From: Fidelibacterota bacterium
GTDB taxonomy: Bacteria; Fidelibacterota; Marinisomatia; Marinisomatales; Marinisomataceae
DNA: 48,180 nucleotides
Direction of reading: 5' to 3'
Assembly: GCA_017856055.1 (NCBI GenBank)
Contig: JAFMFP010000003.1
Coordinates: 1 to 48,180, forward strand
Shown: piece by piece, positions 8,223 through 17,615 of the stretch
How the letters are laid out: the number at the start of each line of letters is the position of its first letter
Position numbering within the stretch: position 1 is the stretch's first letter
Translations under genes and position numbers: made by a program
The notes under the pieces: model-generated
The model's input: only the letters and a program-made list of their open reading frames with translations
Told to the model about the DNA's origin: nothing
Database searches by the model: none

Positions 8223-8705
8223 ATGGATAAAAACATTTTTGAAGATCGCATTTTAGACTATTTAGATGGGTCTATGGATTTTAAAGAAAGAAAAGAATTT
8301 GAAAGTTTTTTGAATGATAATGATTCCTATAAATCAATGGTGAATGATATCAAAAATAATATCAAGTTAATGAAGAGCGTTGAACCTTTAAAAGTTTCTA
8401 AAAATTTTGAAGAAAGACTTCAATTAAAAATAGAAAGTTTATCTTTGAATAATAATGATAAGAAATCATTCCTTTCAAGCTCTGCAAGACAATGGATTTT
8501 TTCAGGATTATCAATATTTGGAATTTTAGTACTTAGCTTTCTTTTCTTTCAGCCAAATTCTAATCTAGTGATTGCAGATGAAAAAATTCAAAATGAACAG
8601 AAAACTTTAATTGAATCACCATCCAAAAATTCCAATGATGAACAAATTAAAGAACTTGATCAGCTAGATAATTTTAATGGATCATTTGTGAACGATAAAC
8701 AGTAA
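8223..8705 (+). CDS. Putative membrane anti-sigma factor
   Basis: A 160-residue single-pass protein. The N-terminal ~70 residues are cytosolic and begin like many anti-sigma domains (I-L-D-Y-L-D-G-S-M-D, then E-R-K-E-F-E). One membrane helix lies near residues 97-112 (FSGLSIFGILVLSFLFF), and a short polar, acidic tail faces the periplasm. There is no cysteine at all, so the HxxxCxxC zinc motif of ZAS-type anti-sigmas is absent. The call depends on the position directly after the ECF sigma gene (7-nt gap) and on the architecture. Release by regulated proteolysis would be expected but is not shown. Confidence 0.7.
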   Translation: MDKNIFEDRILDYLDGSMDFKERKEFESFLNDNDSYKSMVNDIKNNIKLMKSVEPLKVSKNFEERLQLKIESLSLNNNDKKSFLSSSARQWIFSGLSIFGILVLSFLFFQPNSNLVIADEKIQNEQKTLIESPSKNSNDEQIKELDQLDNFNGSFVNDKQ

Positions 8706-8751
8706 ATCTTAACTCAATTGAATATCTCACTATAGAGATGTAATTTGAGCA

Positions 8752-10356
8752 ATGTTTACTTATAGAAAATATTTAACAATCCTTTCACTTTTTCTGACTG
8801 CTTGCTCAGTTTCTAAAGAAAAAGTTTCGATAATCCATGAACCTTTAGAAAAGGAAATTATTTCACAATCTCAAATAGAGTCCTCTGAAAATGGTATTAA
8901 CAATTTCATTGATGGAATGATGTTTATGGAGCAAGGTGAATATGCTCGAGCAATAATTGAATTTCAAGAGGCGATCGATAAGGGCTCCAATTCATCAGAA
9001 TTATTCTACTATTTATCAGATGGATACTGGATGATTCAGAAATACGAAAAAAGTATTTCTTTTTCAAAAAAAGCTATAGCAAATAGCCCAAATGCACTTG
9101 ATTATCGAGTTTCATTAGGTAAAAAACTCATAGCATTGAATGAACTTGATGAAGCCTTAGAGGTGTTTTTGGAAGCAAGTGAGCTAGAATCTACCGGAGA
9201 AATTCTTTTTATAATTGGCGATATCAAACTGGAGATAGGCGATATTGATGGTGCCCTTATTTACTATCGACAGGCATATAAAAAAGATAAAAATCTTACT
9301 TTGGCTTTGGAAGTTGCTGCTAAATTAGCTCTTGAAAAAAACCATAGAGAAAAGTTTGAAATTGCGAAAGAACTTTTTATTACTGATGTTGCTAGTCCCG
9401 AATATCTAAGAATTTTAATTGAATCGATTCAAGGAAATGATAATAATGGTTATTTGTTATCTTTGATTAATGATTTTCCAGCTGTAGAAACTAATCCACT
9501 AATCAATAATTTATACAATCAAATAGGATTTCAATTTTTAAGAGAAGGAAAATTGGATCAAGCTGAAAAGTATTTTTTAAAATCAATTAACATAAATTCC
9601 AATGATCGATTTCCACTTTACTACTTAGCAGTTACTTATCAAGAACAAGGAAAATTCAATGAATCCATTGAGCTATCCCGAAAATATATTCAAAGTTTTC
9701 CGAATGATAGAGATGGATATATTAACAAAATAATTTCTTATTTAAGTCTTCAAAATTATGAAGAAGCTTTAAATGAATTAAATATAGTTAAGGAGATTTT
9801 TCAAAGTGATTTTGAAATAAATTATTTACTTGGGTTAGTAAACTATAATTTGAAGCAATTTATTGATTCAGAATTATACTATAGTAAAGCTCTTGAAATT
9901 GACAAAAAGTCTATTCCTGCATTGCATGGCCTTGCAATGGTTTTAGATCAAAATAAAAAATGGGTTGAATCAGATAAAATATATGAATCTTTATTAAAAA
10001 TTAATCCTAATGATGTACAAGCTCTTAATAATTATGCTTACAGTTTGGTTGAAAGAAATGAACAATTATCTATAGCACTCGAAATGTCTATTAAGTCCAA
10101 TCTTATTGAAAAAGATAATCCATCCTACCTAGACACTTTGGGTTGGATTTATTTTAAGACTGGAGAATTAAAATTAGCTGAAGAATATATAGCTCAGTCA
10201 TTACTTTTTGATGAGAATAGTGCGGTAGTACTTGAGCATTATGCCGATGTTTTAGTTAATTTAAACGAAATAGAAAGAGCAATTATTTTTTATAAAAAAT
10301 CTTTATTAATTGAAGAAAATGAATCTATTAAAGAAAAAATAGAAAATTTAGAATGA
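8752..10356 (+). CDS. TPR-repeat lipoprotein
   Basis: A 534-residue lipoprotein. The N-terminus has a hydrophobic stretch ending in the lipobox L-T-A-C, with C18 as acylated residue. From about residue 50 to the end it is built of 34-residue TPR units, with typical A-x-x-x-F-x-x-A and Y-x-x-A-L-E-x-D-P patterns (for example SELYYSKALEIDKKSIPAL). This is the layout of envelope scaffold proteins in Bacteroidota-like genomes, including BepA/YfgC- or NlpI-like assembly factors, but no peptidase domain is present. It overlaps the next lipoprotein gene by ATGA. A gap of 46 nt separates it from the anti-sigma gene, so it may share that transcript. Confidence 0.8.
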   Translation: MFTYRKYLTILSLFLTACSVSKEKVSIIHEPLEKEIISQSQIESSENGINNFIDGMMFMEQGEYARAIIEFQEAIDKGSNSSELFYYLSDGYWMIQKYEKSISFSKKAIANSPNALDYRVSLGKKLIALNELDEALEVFLEASELESTGEILFIIGDIKLEIGDIDGALIYYRQAYKKDKNLTLALEVAAKLALEKNHREKFEIAKELFITDVASPEYLRILIESIQGNDNNGYLLSLINDFPAVETNPLINNLYNQIGFQFLREGKLDQAEKYFLKSININSNDRFPLYYLAVTYQEQGKFNESIELSRKYIQSFPNDRDGYINKIISYLSLQNYEEALNELNIVKEIFQSDFEINYLLGLVNYNLKQFIDSELYYSKALEIDKKSIPALHGLAMVLDQNKKWVESDKIYESLLKINPNDVQALNNYAYSLVERNEQLSIALEMSIKSNLIEKDNPSYLDTLGWIYFKTGELKLAEEYIAQSLLFDENSAVVLEHYADVLVNLNEIERAIIFYKKSLLIEENESIKEKIENLE

Positions 10357-10901
10357 AAAATTTAACTATTATTTTTTTCATAATTGTGGGCTGTTCTTCA
10401 ACAATACCTGAGGAAACATTGATTTTCAAAATTGAAAATGAAAATGCAACTATAGAAGCACTTCAAATAAATTATGAACTTGTAAAAGGCTCAGGAAAGC
10501 TTGTTGCCAAAGGCAATTATAATTTTATTTCTTCATTTATTTTTGAATCTTCGCGTTTAAATAATTTAGTTGTTTTTAAAGATTTCATAGGTCGAAAAAG
10601 TTTTGCCATTGACTCTAATGATCAAGCTGTTAAGTTAGTGGATTTGAGAAAAAATATTGAAATCACTTCCGATCAGTTTACTAGTGAATATCCTCAATTC
10701 TCAGGCATTTTTTTTGAACATGCATTTATTAAAAAATTACTTTGGGGGGAACAAATAAAAGAAAAAGATTACCCCAACTTAGTAATTAAGCAAGAATTTG
10801 AGAATGAATATGGAATGCAGTTTCTAAATGAAATAAGTGTTAAAAATGATTCGATTAATCAAGATTTTAATCTTTCTATTTTTTCAAGGAATTTTGAGTA
10901 A
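10353..10901 (+). CDS. Small lipoprotein, possibly LolB/DUF4292-like
   Basis: A 182-residue protein with a short lipoprotein signal (I-I-V-G-C, C14 acylated). The mature part is predicted beta-rich, with an early alternating segment around G-S-G-K-L-V-A-K-G-N-Y and later strands. That pattern and size resemble LolB and DUF4292 outer-membrane lipoproteins, which carry an eleven-stranded half-barrel. This is a fold impression only; no diagnostic motif supports it. It sits between a TPR lipoprotein (4-nt overlap) and a polyprenyl-phosphate glycosyltransferase (1-nt TAATG overlap), so an envelope role is likely. Confidence 0.5.
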   Translation: MKNLTIIFFIIVGCSSTIPEETLIFKIENENATIEALQINYELVKGSGKLVAKGNYNFISSFIFESSRLNNLVVFKDFIGRKSFAIDSNDQAVKLVDLRKNIEITSDQFTSEYPQFSGIFFEHAFIKKLLWGEQIKEKDYPNLVIKQEFENEYGMQFLNEISVKNDSINQDFNLSIFSRNFE

Positions 10902-11827
10902 TGATTAAAATTTCTATTCTTATTCCTATATACAATGAACAAGAGTCAATTCCTATTTTATCTCAACAATTGCTTGATTCTTTTCAGAATGATTTTTCAT
11001 ATGAGGTAATTTTTATTAATGATGGCTCTACGGATCTTTCTTTGAATATTTTAAAAAGTATTGTTGAAAAAAATCCCGCTTGGAAGATTGTAGATTTATA
11101 TCGCAATTATGGAAAAGCTATTGCGCTTCAAGCTGGTTTTGAACATTCAAGAGGTTCATTAATTGCAACACTTGATAGTGATTTGCAAGATGATCCAGCA
11201 GAGATATCAAAACTTGTTAAAGAAATTGAAAATGGATACGATGTTGTTTGCGGATGGAAGAAAAATAGAAAAGATCCCTTAGAAAAGAAAATTGCTTCGA
11301 AAATTTTTAACTTTTTTCTTCGCTTGTTTGGGGGATTAAGAATTCATGACTCAAATACAGGTATTAAAGTTATTAAGCGAGAAGTATTTTCAGTATTGAA
11401 ACTATATGGAGGAAGACATCGCTATATTCCCTTATTAGCTAAACAAAAAGATTTCTCTATCTCAGAAGTGATCGTTAATCATCATCCAAGACAATTTGGA
11501 AAATCAAAATATGGAATTGGTCGTTATTTTGAAGGTTTTTTTGATTTCCTTACTATTCTTTTTCTAGGAAAATATATAGATAGACCACTTCATTTTTTTG
11601 GCTCAATAGGTTTCTTATCATTTTCTGCTGGAGTCTTAATAGAATTTTTTGTTTTATATCTAAAATTTTATCAAAATCATTCTTTTCAACAACATGTTGC
11701 CTTACTTATTCTTGGTTCTATTCTGATTATTGCAGGATTACAGTTATTCATTTTTGGATTGTTGGGTGAATTATTTGTTGAGAAAAGTCAAAAATCAAAT
11801 AAATATATTAAAGACATTATTAACTGA
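10901..11827 (+). CDS. GT2 polyprenyl-phosphate sugar transferase (DPM1/GtrB-like)
   Basis: A 308-residue family 2 glycosyltransferase with two C-terminal membrane helices, the design of GtrB, ArnC and CsbB. These enzymes load a sugar from a nucleotide sugar onto undecaprenyl phosphate on the cytosolic face. The N-terminus has I-L-I-P-I-Y-N-E-Q-E-S-I and I-N-D-G-S-T-D, and the metal site reads D-S-D-L-Q-D-D-P. The H-R-Y-I-P and K-Y-G motifs of the family are visible near residues 165-205. Downstream Wzx- and YfhO-like genes suggest that the lipid-linked sugar is flipped and used on a surface polymer. Mannose or glucose are both possible. Confidence 0.85.
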   Translation: MIKISILIPIYNEQESIPILSQQLLDSFQNDFSYEVIFINDGSTDLSLNILKSIVEKNPAWKIVDLYRNYGKAIALQAGFEHSRGSLIATLDSDLQDDPAEISKLVKEIENGYDVVCGWKKNRKDPLEKKIASKIFNFFLRLFGGLRIHDSNTGIKVIKREVFSVLKLYGGRHRYIPLLAKQKDFSISEVIVNHHPRQFGKSKYGIGRYFEGFFDFLTILFLGKYIDRPLHFFGSIGFLSFSAGVLIEFFVLYLKFYQNHSFQQHVALLILGSILIIAGLQLFIFGLLGELFVEKSQKSNKYIKDIIN

Positions 11828-11829
11828 TT

Positions 11830-12897
11830 GTGAAAATTTTATCTATTGGACCAATTTCTCCGTTTAGGGGAGGAATTGCTAAATTTCATCAAAGTCTTAA
11901 TATCGAACTATCCAAATCATTTAAAGTTGAAGTATTAAATTTTAAAAAACTCTATCCAAGTATATTATTTCCTGGAAAATCTCAATTTTATGATGCAAGT
12001 AAAGATTTTAATTCCCATAGAATTTTAAAATTTTATAATATTTTTACGTGGTTTAAAGGTTTGCAATTTATCAAAACATCTCGTCCTGATTATATCATCT
12101 TCCATTACTGGCATTGGGCATTTTTGCCAATGTTTGTTTATTTATCAAAAAAAACTTCAAAAATCAAAAAAAGGATTATTTTGCATAATGTTTTATCTCA
12201 TGAAAGTATATTTTTTGAAAAATTATTTGTAAAAATTTTATTAAAAAACAACGATGAGTTTATTGTGATGAATAATTATGCTTATGAAATTATTAAACAA
12301 ATAAATCCATCAGCTAATGTAAATAAAATCTATCATCCTATTTATCATGTAGAAAATTCAAAAAGAGTTATTTCAACCGAAAACACTAAAGCGGTTTTAT
12401 TTTTTGGTCTTGTTAGAAAATACAAGGGGCTTGATATTTTAATTGAGGCAATGGATAAGATTGATAATAAAATTCAGTTGTTAGTTGTTGGAGAATTTTA
12501 TGATTCCAAGCAAAAATATTTGAATTTGATTAAAAAATTAAATCTTCAAGAGAGAGTAAAAATTTTTGATTCGTATATTGCTGAAGAAAAAATACAAGAT
12601 TATTTTAATCAAGCAGATTTAGTAGTACTTCCTTATAAAAAATCCAGTCAAAGCGGCGTATTATCACTAGCTTATCATTTTGATAAACCAGTACTAGTAA
12701 CTGATTCGGGAGGACTTGTGGATTATGTTTTAAAAAACAAAACTGGATTGATATCAAAATCAAATCCTTCTTCAATTGCAGAAAAAATCAATTTATTCTT
12801 TAGTAACAAAGAAAATTTATTCTCCAAAGAAGATATTAGAACTTTAAAACATCAAATGACTTGGGAAAATTTTGTTGATAATCTTAATTTAAAATAA
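11830..12897 (+). CDS. GT4-like glycosyltransferase
   Basis: A 355-residue GT-B enzyme (GT4 type). The N-terminal domain has the glycine-rich P-I-S-P-F-R-G-G-I-A loop. The C-terminal domain has F-F-G-L-V-R-K-Y-K-G-L-D-I-L-I-E-A and the nucleotide-sugar region VVLPYKKSSQSGVLSLAYHF followed by P-V-L-V-T-D-S-G-G-L. The usual E-x7-E motif is not clear at this site, as in GT4 variants using S-Q-S-G. It starts with GTG 2 nt after the previous stop. The acceptor and sugar are unknown; the cluster points to a surface polysaccharide. Confidence 0.82.
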   Translation: MKILSIGPISPFRGGIAKFHQSLNIELSKSFKVEVLNFKKLYPSILFPGKSQFYDASKDFNSHRILKFYNIFTWFKGLQFIKTSRPDYIIFHYWHWAFLPMFVYLSKKTSKIKKRIILHNVLSHESIFFEKLFVKILLKNNDEFIVMNNYAYEIIKQINPSANVNKIYHPIYHVENSKRVISTENTKAVLFFGLVRKYKGLDILIEAMDKIDNKIQLLVVGEFYDSKQKYLNLIKKLNLQERVKIFDSYIAEEKIQDYFNQADLVVLPYKKSSQSGVLSLAYHFDKPVLVTDSGGLVDYVLKNKTGLISKSNPSSIAEKINLFFSNKENLFSKEDIRTLKHQMTWENFVDNLNLK

Positions 12898-13748
12898 TGA
12901 AATCTGATTTTCCTAGAGCACATATTTTGTTACTTACATGGAATGAAAAAAAACTAACTGAAAATTGCATCAATTCAATTCTTGAAATTGACTACCCAAA
13001 TTTTGAGCTAACAGTTATTGATAATAATTCATCAGATGATTCTTTGAAGTATCTTTATGAACATTTTCCTCATATAAATTTTTTAAAACTTGAAGAGAAT
13101 TTTAAATTTGCAGAGGGATATAATAAAGCTATCGAAAGAATTGATATAAAAGAAAATGAATATTTAGTCCTTATAAATAATGATACTATTGTAAGTCGCA
13201 ATTTTTTAAATCCTCTAATCGATACTCTTCAAGAAAATCCCAAAAATATTGTCTCAGTTCCAAAAATTCTTTACGCAGATCAAACAAATTTAATCTGGTT
13301 TGCGGGAGCCAGGATTAATTTATGGCTTGGTCTTATTTATCATATTGGTATTAGAAAAGAAGATGGTCCTAAATTTGCTTTTCAGTCTATTACAGATTAT
13401 GCAACTGGCTGTTGCTTTTGTATATTAAAATCTGATTTTGACAAAATTGGAGGATTCGATTCAAGTTTTTCCTTTTACTGTGAAGATGTTGATTTTTCTT
13501 TAAAAGCTAGATCTTTAAAACGAGAAATAGTTTACAATCCGAAATCTGTCATTTTACATCATGTATCAAAATCTCTTGGTTCTAATTCTTTTACAAAGCT
13601 CTCGTTAAAATTTAAGAATCAAATTAAACTTTTTTGGAATCATGCTAATTTTTTTCAAGTATTTACCATTTCAATTTTTTGGATAATTTTTTTTCTACCC
13701 TACAATTTTTTAAAATATTTTTTGATTAGATTTAAAGATGTCAAATAA
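12897..13748 (+). CDS. GT2 glycosyltransferase (rhamnosyltransferase-like)
   Basis: A 283-residue family 2 glycosyltransferase. The N-terminus shows I-L-L-L-T-W-N-E with D-N-N-S-S-D-D-S, and the metal-binding motif is N-N-D-T. The acceptor part has A-T-G-C-C-F-C-I-L-K, F-D-S-S-F-S-F-Y-C-E-D-V-D-F-S-L-K-A-R, and V-I-L-H-H-V, all typical of WbbL-like enzymes that add rhamnose or related sugars. A C-terminal hydrophobic segment (residues ~250-272) suggests membrane association. The ATG overlaps the previous stop by one base (TAATG). Confidence 0.85.
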   Translation: MKSDFPRAHILLLTWNEKKLTENCINSILEIDYPNFELTVIDNNSSDDSLKYLYEHFPHINFLKLEENFKFAEGYNKAIERIDIKENEYLVLINNDTIVSRNFLNPLIDTLQENPKNIVSVPKILYADQTNLIWFAGARINLWLGLIYHIGIRKEDGPKFAFQSITDYATGCCFCILKSDFDKIGGFDSSFSFYCEDVDFSLKARSLKREIVYNPKSVILHHVSKSLGSNSFTKLSLKFKNQIKLFWNHANFFQVFTISIFWIIFFLPYNFLKYFLIRFKDVK

Positions 13749-15246
13749 TCATCCTGAAAAAAGAATTTTAAGAGAAGCTGGCATTTCTTTTTCAGGAATG
13801 TCAATTGGATCTGTTTTTCGCTATTCGTTTTCTATTATTTTAGGCAGATTTTTTGGCGCACAATTATTGGGTTTTTATTCAATTGCTAATGCAATTATGA
13901 GAATTTCAGAGGTTTTTGCTCTATTGGGTTTAGATACAGGAGTACTTCGATTTGTAAGTAGAAATCCAAAGAATAAAAGTGATATCAAAAAAATTCTTGA
14001 GTCTAGTCTTAAAACTGCATTTTTATCGAGTGCTTTAATTGCTTTAGGTATTTTTGTATTATCTGATTGGTTAGTGCAGGATATTTTAAAAGAAGATATT
14101 TCTGTATCTATTCTACTCAAGTGGTTTTCTATAACTTTACCTTTTACCGTAACAACTTTAATTCTTTCATCATTTACTCAAGCGTTTCAGTCCCTTAAGT
14201 ACAAAATTTTTGTCAACCAATTATTAGCTCCTTTTACTTTATTAATATTTACTATCCTAATTTTTTTTATTTCCAATCCTCTAGCAGCAATTATTTTCCC
14301 TACAATTATTTCTTCTTTTATTTCAATAATAGCAATATTCTTTTTTGCAAGAAGGTTTTCAAAAATAAGTATCAAAAAGATATTTAAAACTTCATTCAAT
14401 AAAGAAATTTTACAATTTTCAATTCCTTTAATGTTTGTTTCAGCTGTAGGTATAATCATGCACTGGACAGATATTTTGATGCTTTCAACTTTTGAGGATG
14501 CTTATTCAGTAGGTTTATATCATCCCATTGAAAGAACTGCTGGTTTAATCAGAATGATTTTCTTTGCATTTGCTGGAATTTTCTCTCCGATGTTTTCAAA
14601 ATATTATTATGAAAAAAATAATTTGAAAATGAAGGAAATATTTGATTTGTCATCTAATTGGATACTAACGTTTTCAATGCCACTTTTCATATTTTTTGTA
14701 TTATTCCCTTCAGATGTTCTCTCAATTTTTGGAGATGAATTTGTTAATGATTTTTCTTTAATATTTTTATCAATAGGTATTTTAATACAATCTTATTTTG
14801 GATTAGGTGCGTCTATTCTTTCAATGGCAGGTTTTTCTAATTTAAATTTTTTAAATGTTTCAATCGGTCTTTTTCTTAACATATTTTTTAACTGGATATT
14901 AATACCGAAATACGGCCTTGATGGAGCTGTTATCGCTACTTCAATTTCGCTCATAATACTAAGTATTATTAGGTTGGTGCAGATTTACAGTAAGTTTAGA
15001 ATATTGAATATTTCCGTAAACTCCTTAAAACCAATGTTCATTGGAGCTGTAACATTTTTAATTATTGACTTTATTCCTCTTTTCAATCAATCCTTGAAAG
15101 ATTCAAACTTTGTAAAGCATGTTGGAAAAATTAGTTTAGCATTCATTTTTACTTCATTAGTTTATTTTATGATATATAGATTGATAGGTATATCTAAGGG
15201 AGAGAGGATGATTTTTAAGAGATTGAAAGATAGAGTTAATGAATAA
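13738..15246 (+). CDS. Wzx-like polysaccharide flippase (MVF/MOP superfamily)
   Basis: A 502-residue polytopic protein with about 14 helices, an N-terminal G-x-S-F-S-G-M-S-I-G-S followed by I-I-L-G-R-F-F-G-A-Q-L-L-G, and an interior V-G-L-Y-H-P-I-E-R-T. This matches the oligosaccharide flippase (Wzx/RfbX) family, which moves lipid-linked glycans to the periplasmic side. It overlaps the preceding glycosyltransferase by 11 nt and the YfhO-like gene by 8 nt (ATGAATAA). No Wzy polymerase or O-antigen ligase is evident in the window, so the glycan route is incomplete here. Confidence 0.85.
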   Translation: MSNNHPEKRILREAGISFSGMSIGSVFRYSFSIILGRFFGAQLLGFYSIANAIMRISEVFALLGLDTGVLRFVSRNPKNKSDIKKILESSLKTAFLSSALIALGIFVLSDWLVQDILKEDISVSILLKWFSITLPFTVTTLILSSFTQAFQSLKYKIFVNQLLAPFTLLIFTILIFFISNPLAAIIFPTIISSFISIIAIFFFARRFSKISIKKIFKTSFNKEILQFSIPLMFVSAVGIIMHWTDILMLSTFEDAYSVGLYHPIERTAGLIRMIFFAFAGIFSPMFSKYYYEKNNLKMKEIFDLSSNWILTFSMPLFIFFVLFPSDVLSIFGDEFVNDFSLIFLSIGILIQSYFGLGASILSMAGFSNLNFLNVSIGLFLNIFFNWILIPKYGLDGAVIATSISLIILSIIRLVQIYSKFRILNISVNSLKPMFIGAVTFLIIDFIPLFNQSLKDSNFVKHVGKISLAFIFTSLVYFMIYRLIGISKGERMIFKRLKDRVNE

Positions 15247-17314
15247 AATTCTTTTACAATTTTCAATATATATTGGGGTTGTAATTATTTTATTTTACCC
15301 AATTTTTTTTTACAACTTCACTTTTGGCTCAGGGGATACTTTAAACCCTTTTGCTATAAGTCATATCTTATCAAAATATAAAGACATAATTGGAGTGTGG
15401 CCTCAATGGCAACCATGGGTTTTTTCAGGTATGCCTACCTTAGAAGCCTATACCAATATTAACCTTCTCTATTTTCCCAGTTTTTTACTTAATACAATAG
15501 GTATCAATGATCTATACATTCAGTTCATTCATTTAGTTTTTTCTGGATTTGGCATGTCTTTATTTCTTAAACAACTAGGAGTTGAATCCAGAATTTCTTT
15601 GATGATAAGCATTCTGTGGATTATGAATCCTTTTTTAATTACAATGATTGTTTTTGGGCACGGAAGTCAATTTATGACCGCTTCATTTTTCCCATGGTTG
15701 TTATTTTTATTAAACAGATATTATTATAATAATTCAATACTCAACTTTTCATTATTAACACTGATCTTGGGTTTCTTTTTCCAAAGAGCTCATGTCCAAA
15801 TAGTTTATTATGGTTGTATGCTTTTTTTCGCTCACTCTTTTTATCTCTTAATTAAACACAAAAAAAAACTAAATGTATTGGGTGTATTTTTGTCATTTTC
15901 AATAGCTATTTTAATAGCTTCCCATATTTATTTTCCTAGCCTTTCTTTCGCAAAACATTCAATACGTTCTATATCAGATAATCTTTATTCATATGCAACC
16001 AATTGGTCAATGCACCCTAAAGAATTAATTACATATATTAATCCTAATTATTATGGTTTCGGAGGAGAGAGCTATTCTGGATATATGCCATTTACAGACT
16101 TTCCTCATTATGTTGGAATACTTGTTTTAATTTTAGCATTGTTTTCTTTTTTAAAATTTGATTCTTTTAGGAAATATTTAGCTCTAGTTTTATCATTGAG
16201 TATTCTGATATCCTTTGGTAAGTATTTCCCTTACATTTACAACATATTCTTTGATTACGCACCCTTTTTCAGCAGTTTTCGGGTTCCAAGTATGATTTTA
16301 ATACTAACAAATTTTATTCTCTATATTTTAGCTGCGATTGGATTAAATGATTTAATAAATAAATTTAAAAATAAGATTATAAATCAATTTACAATATCAA
16401 ATTTGATTTTAGGTTTATTTTTTCTTTTATCATTTGCCGATGTGTACAGAGTGGACAAAAGAATAATTAACCCTTCAAAAAATGACACGCAACAAAGTCA
16501 GCTTATTGAAAAAAATACCTTCAATCAATATTTTACAGAGGATGAAACAATTAGTTTTTTACTATCAGATAACACCTCTCACAGAATATATCCGGTTGGT
16601 CAAATATTTCAGGATCCAAAATTCAAATATTTTGGAATAGAATCAGTTGGCGGATTTCATCCAGCAAAATTTTATCATTATTCTGCTCTAATGAAAAATT
16701 CAAATAATTTATTATCAATTCCTGTTTTGAAGTTTTTAAATGTAAAGTATTTAATATCGACAATCGAAATAGATAACCAAAATTTTAATTTAATTAAAAA
16801 AGCTAATTTTCATTCTGTTACATTCAGTGGAGATGTTTACATTTACGAATTTTTAAACGCTCTGCCAAGGGCCTGGTTTGCAAAAAGAACAATAAAATCG
16901 GATGAAAATCTGTACTTTTATCTTACTGCAAATGCGTTTAATCCTTTAAACACAGCAGTGGTAGAAGACCTTGAAGATAAATTATTCTCTATTGGAGAAG
17001 TAGTCGATTTTGAATGGGGTCTTCATGAAATAAAAATTAGGGTTAATAATCAATCAGATTCTGATGCTTTTTTAGTGCTCAGCGAAGTCTTTTATCCTTC
17101 AAGATGGAGATCATTTATTAATGGAAATCAAGTAAAAACATTTAAAACTAACGGGATACTGAGAGGGTTAATTGTTCCTGCAGGTGAGCACGAAGTTATA
17201 TACAAGTATGATAATTCTATTTTCAGAATTCTTTACTTTATATCCACAGTTCTTCTAATTATTTTCCTAAGTATTATCTTTTATCAGCTTGTTAAAAAAA
17301 AATACCTACTTTAA
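15239..17314 (+). CDS. YfhO-like membrane glycosyltransferase
   Basis: A 691-residue protein with about 12 membrane helices in the first 400 residues and one near the C-terminus, and a large soluble C-terminal domain. It belongs to the YfhO family (GT-C fold). In Gram-positive bacteria YfhO uses lipid-linked GlcNAc made by CsbB to decorate teichoic acids. Family marks are the first loop with G-S-G-D-T-L-N-P, the N-P-N-Y-Y-G-F-G loop, the L-P-R-A-W-F motif and the closing F-Y-P-S-R-W-R-S-F-I-N-G with G-E-H-E-V-I-Y-K-Y. The acceptor is unknown. Its partner in this cluster is probably the GtrB-like enzyme at 10901. Confidence 0.78.
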   Translation: MNKILLQFSIYIGVVIILFYPIFFYNFTFGSGDTLNPFAISHILSKYKDIIGVWPQWQPWVFSGMPTLEAYTNINLLYFPSFLLNTIGINDLYIQFIHLVFSGFGMSLFLKQLGVESRISLMISILWIMNPFLITMIVFGHGSQFMTASFFPWLLFLLNRYYYNNSILNFSLLTLILGFFFQRAHVQIVYYGCMLFFAHSFYLLIKHKKKLNVLGVFLSFSIAILIASHIYFPSLSFAKHSIRSISDNLYSYATNWSMHPKELITYINPNYYGFGGESYSGYMPFTDFPHYVGILVLILALFSFLKFDSFRKYLALVLSLSILISFGKYFPYIYNIFFDYAPFFSSFRVPSMILILTNFILYILAAIGLNDLINKFKNKIINQFTISNLILGLFFLLSFADVYRVDKRIINPSKNDTQQSQLIEKNTFNQYFTEDETISFLLSDNTSHRIYPVGQIFQDPKFKYFGIESVGGFHPAKFYHYSALMKNSNNLLSIPVLKFLNVKYLISTIEIDNQNFNLIKKANFHSVTFSGDVYIYEFLNALPRAWFAKRTIKSDENLYFYLTANAFNPLNTAVVEDLEDKLFSIGEVVDFEWGLHEIKIRVNNQSDSDAFLVLSEVFYPSRWRSFINGNQVKTFKTNGILRGLIVPAGEHEVIYKYDNSIFRILYFISTVLLIIFLSIIFYQLVKKKYLL

Positions 17315-17326
17315 CTTATATTCTAT

Positions 17327-17611
17327 ATGAATGAAACTAACAACCCAGGTTTTCTTGAAATTTTTTTATCTCAACTTCCTATTTTCCTTATTTTTTTAGT
17401 CGTCTATTATTTTTTTATAAGACCAAATTCTAAAAAGCAAGAAGAAGTAAAAAACTTACAATCCAATCTTCAAAAAGGAGATAAGGTAATTACAATTGGA
17501 GGAATTCACGGAAAAATCATTGAAGTAAAAGATAAAACTGCAGTTTTAAAAATTTCTAATGAGTCTGAGTTAACGATTGAAAAAACTGCTATTAATCAAA
17601 AAATAAGTTAA
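17327..17611 (+). CDS. yajC: Preprotein translocase accessory subunit YajC
   Basis: A 94-residue protein with one membrane helix (residues ~14-28) and the family hallmark Y-F-F-I-R-P-N-S-K-K-Q, followed by G-D-K-V-I-T-I-G-G-I-H-G. YajC joins the SecDF complex, which helps protein export. SecD and SecF are not adjacent here; instead def and fmt follow, a linkage also seen in other bacteria. The next gene begins 4 nt after its stop. Confidence 0.93.
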   Translation: MNETNNPGFLEIFLSQLPIFLIFLVVYYFFIRPNSKKQEEVKNLQSNLQKGDKVITIGGIHGKIIEVKDKTAVLKISNESELTIEKTAINQKIS

Positions 17612-17615
17612 TCTA

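Noticed and set aside
8724-8739. Small inverted repeat ATCTC-6 nt-GAGAT before the TPR lipoprotein gene
   Set aside because: Only a 5-bp A+T-rich stem without U-tract; too weak for a terminator or an operator, and likely by chance in this base composition.
14187-14459. Minus-strand open frame in the flippase gene
   Set aside because: The complement of a Leu/Ile/Phe-rich membrane gene; no ribosome site, domain or neighbour on that strand.
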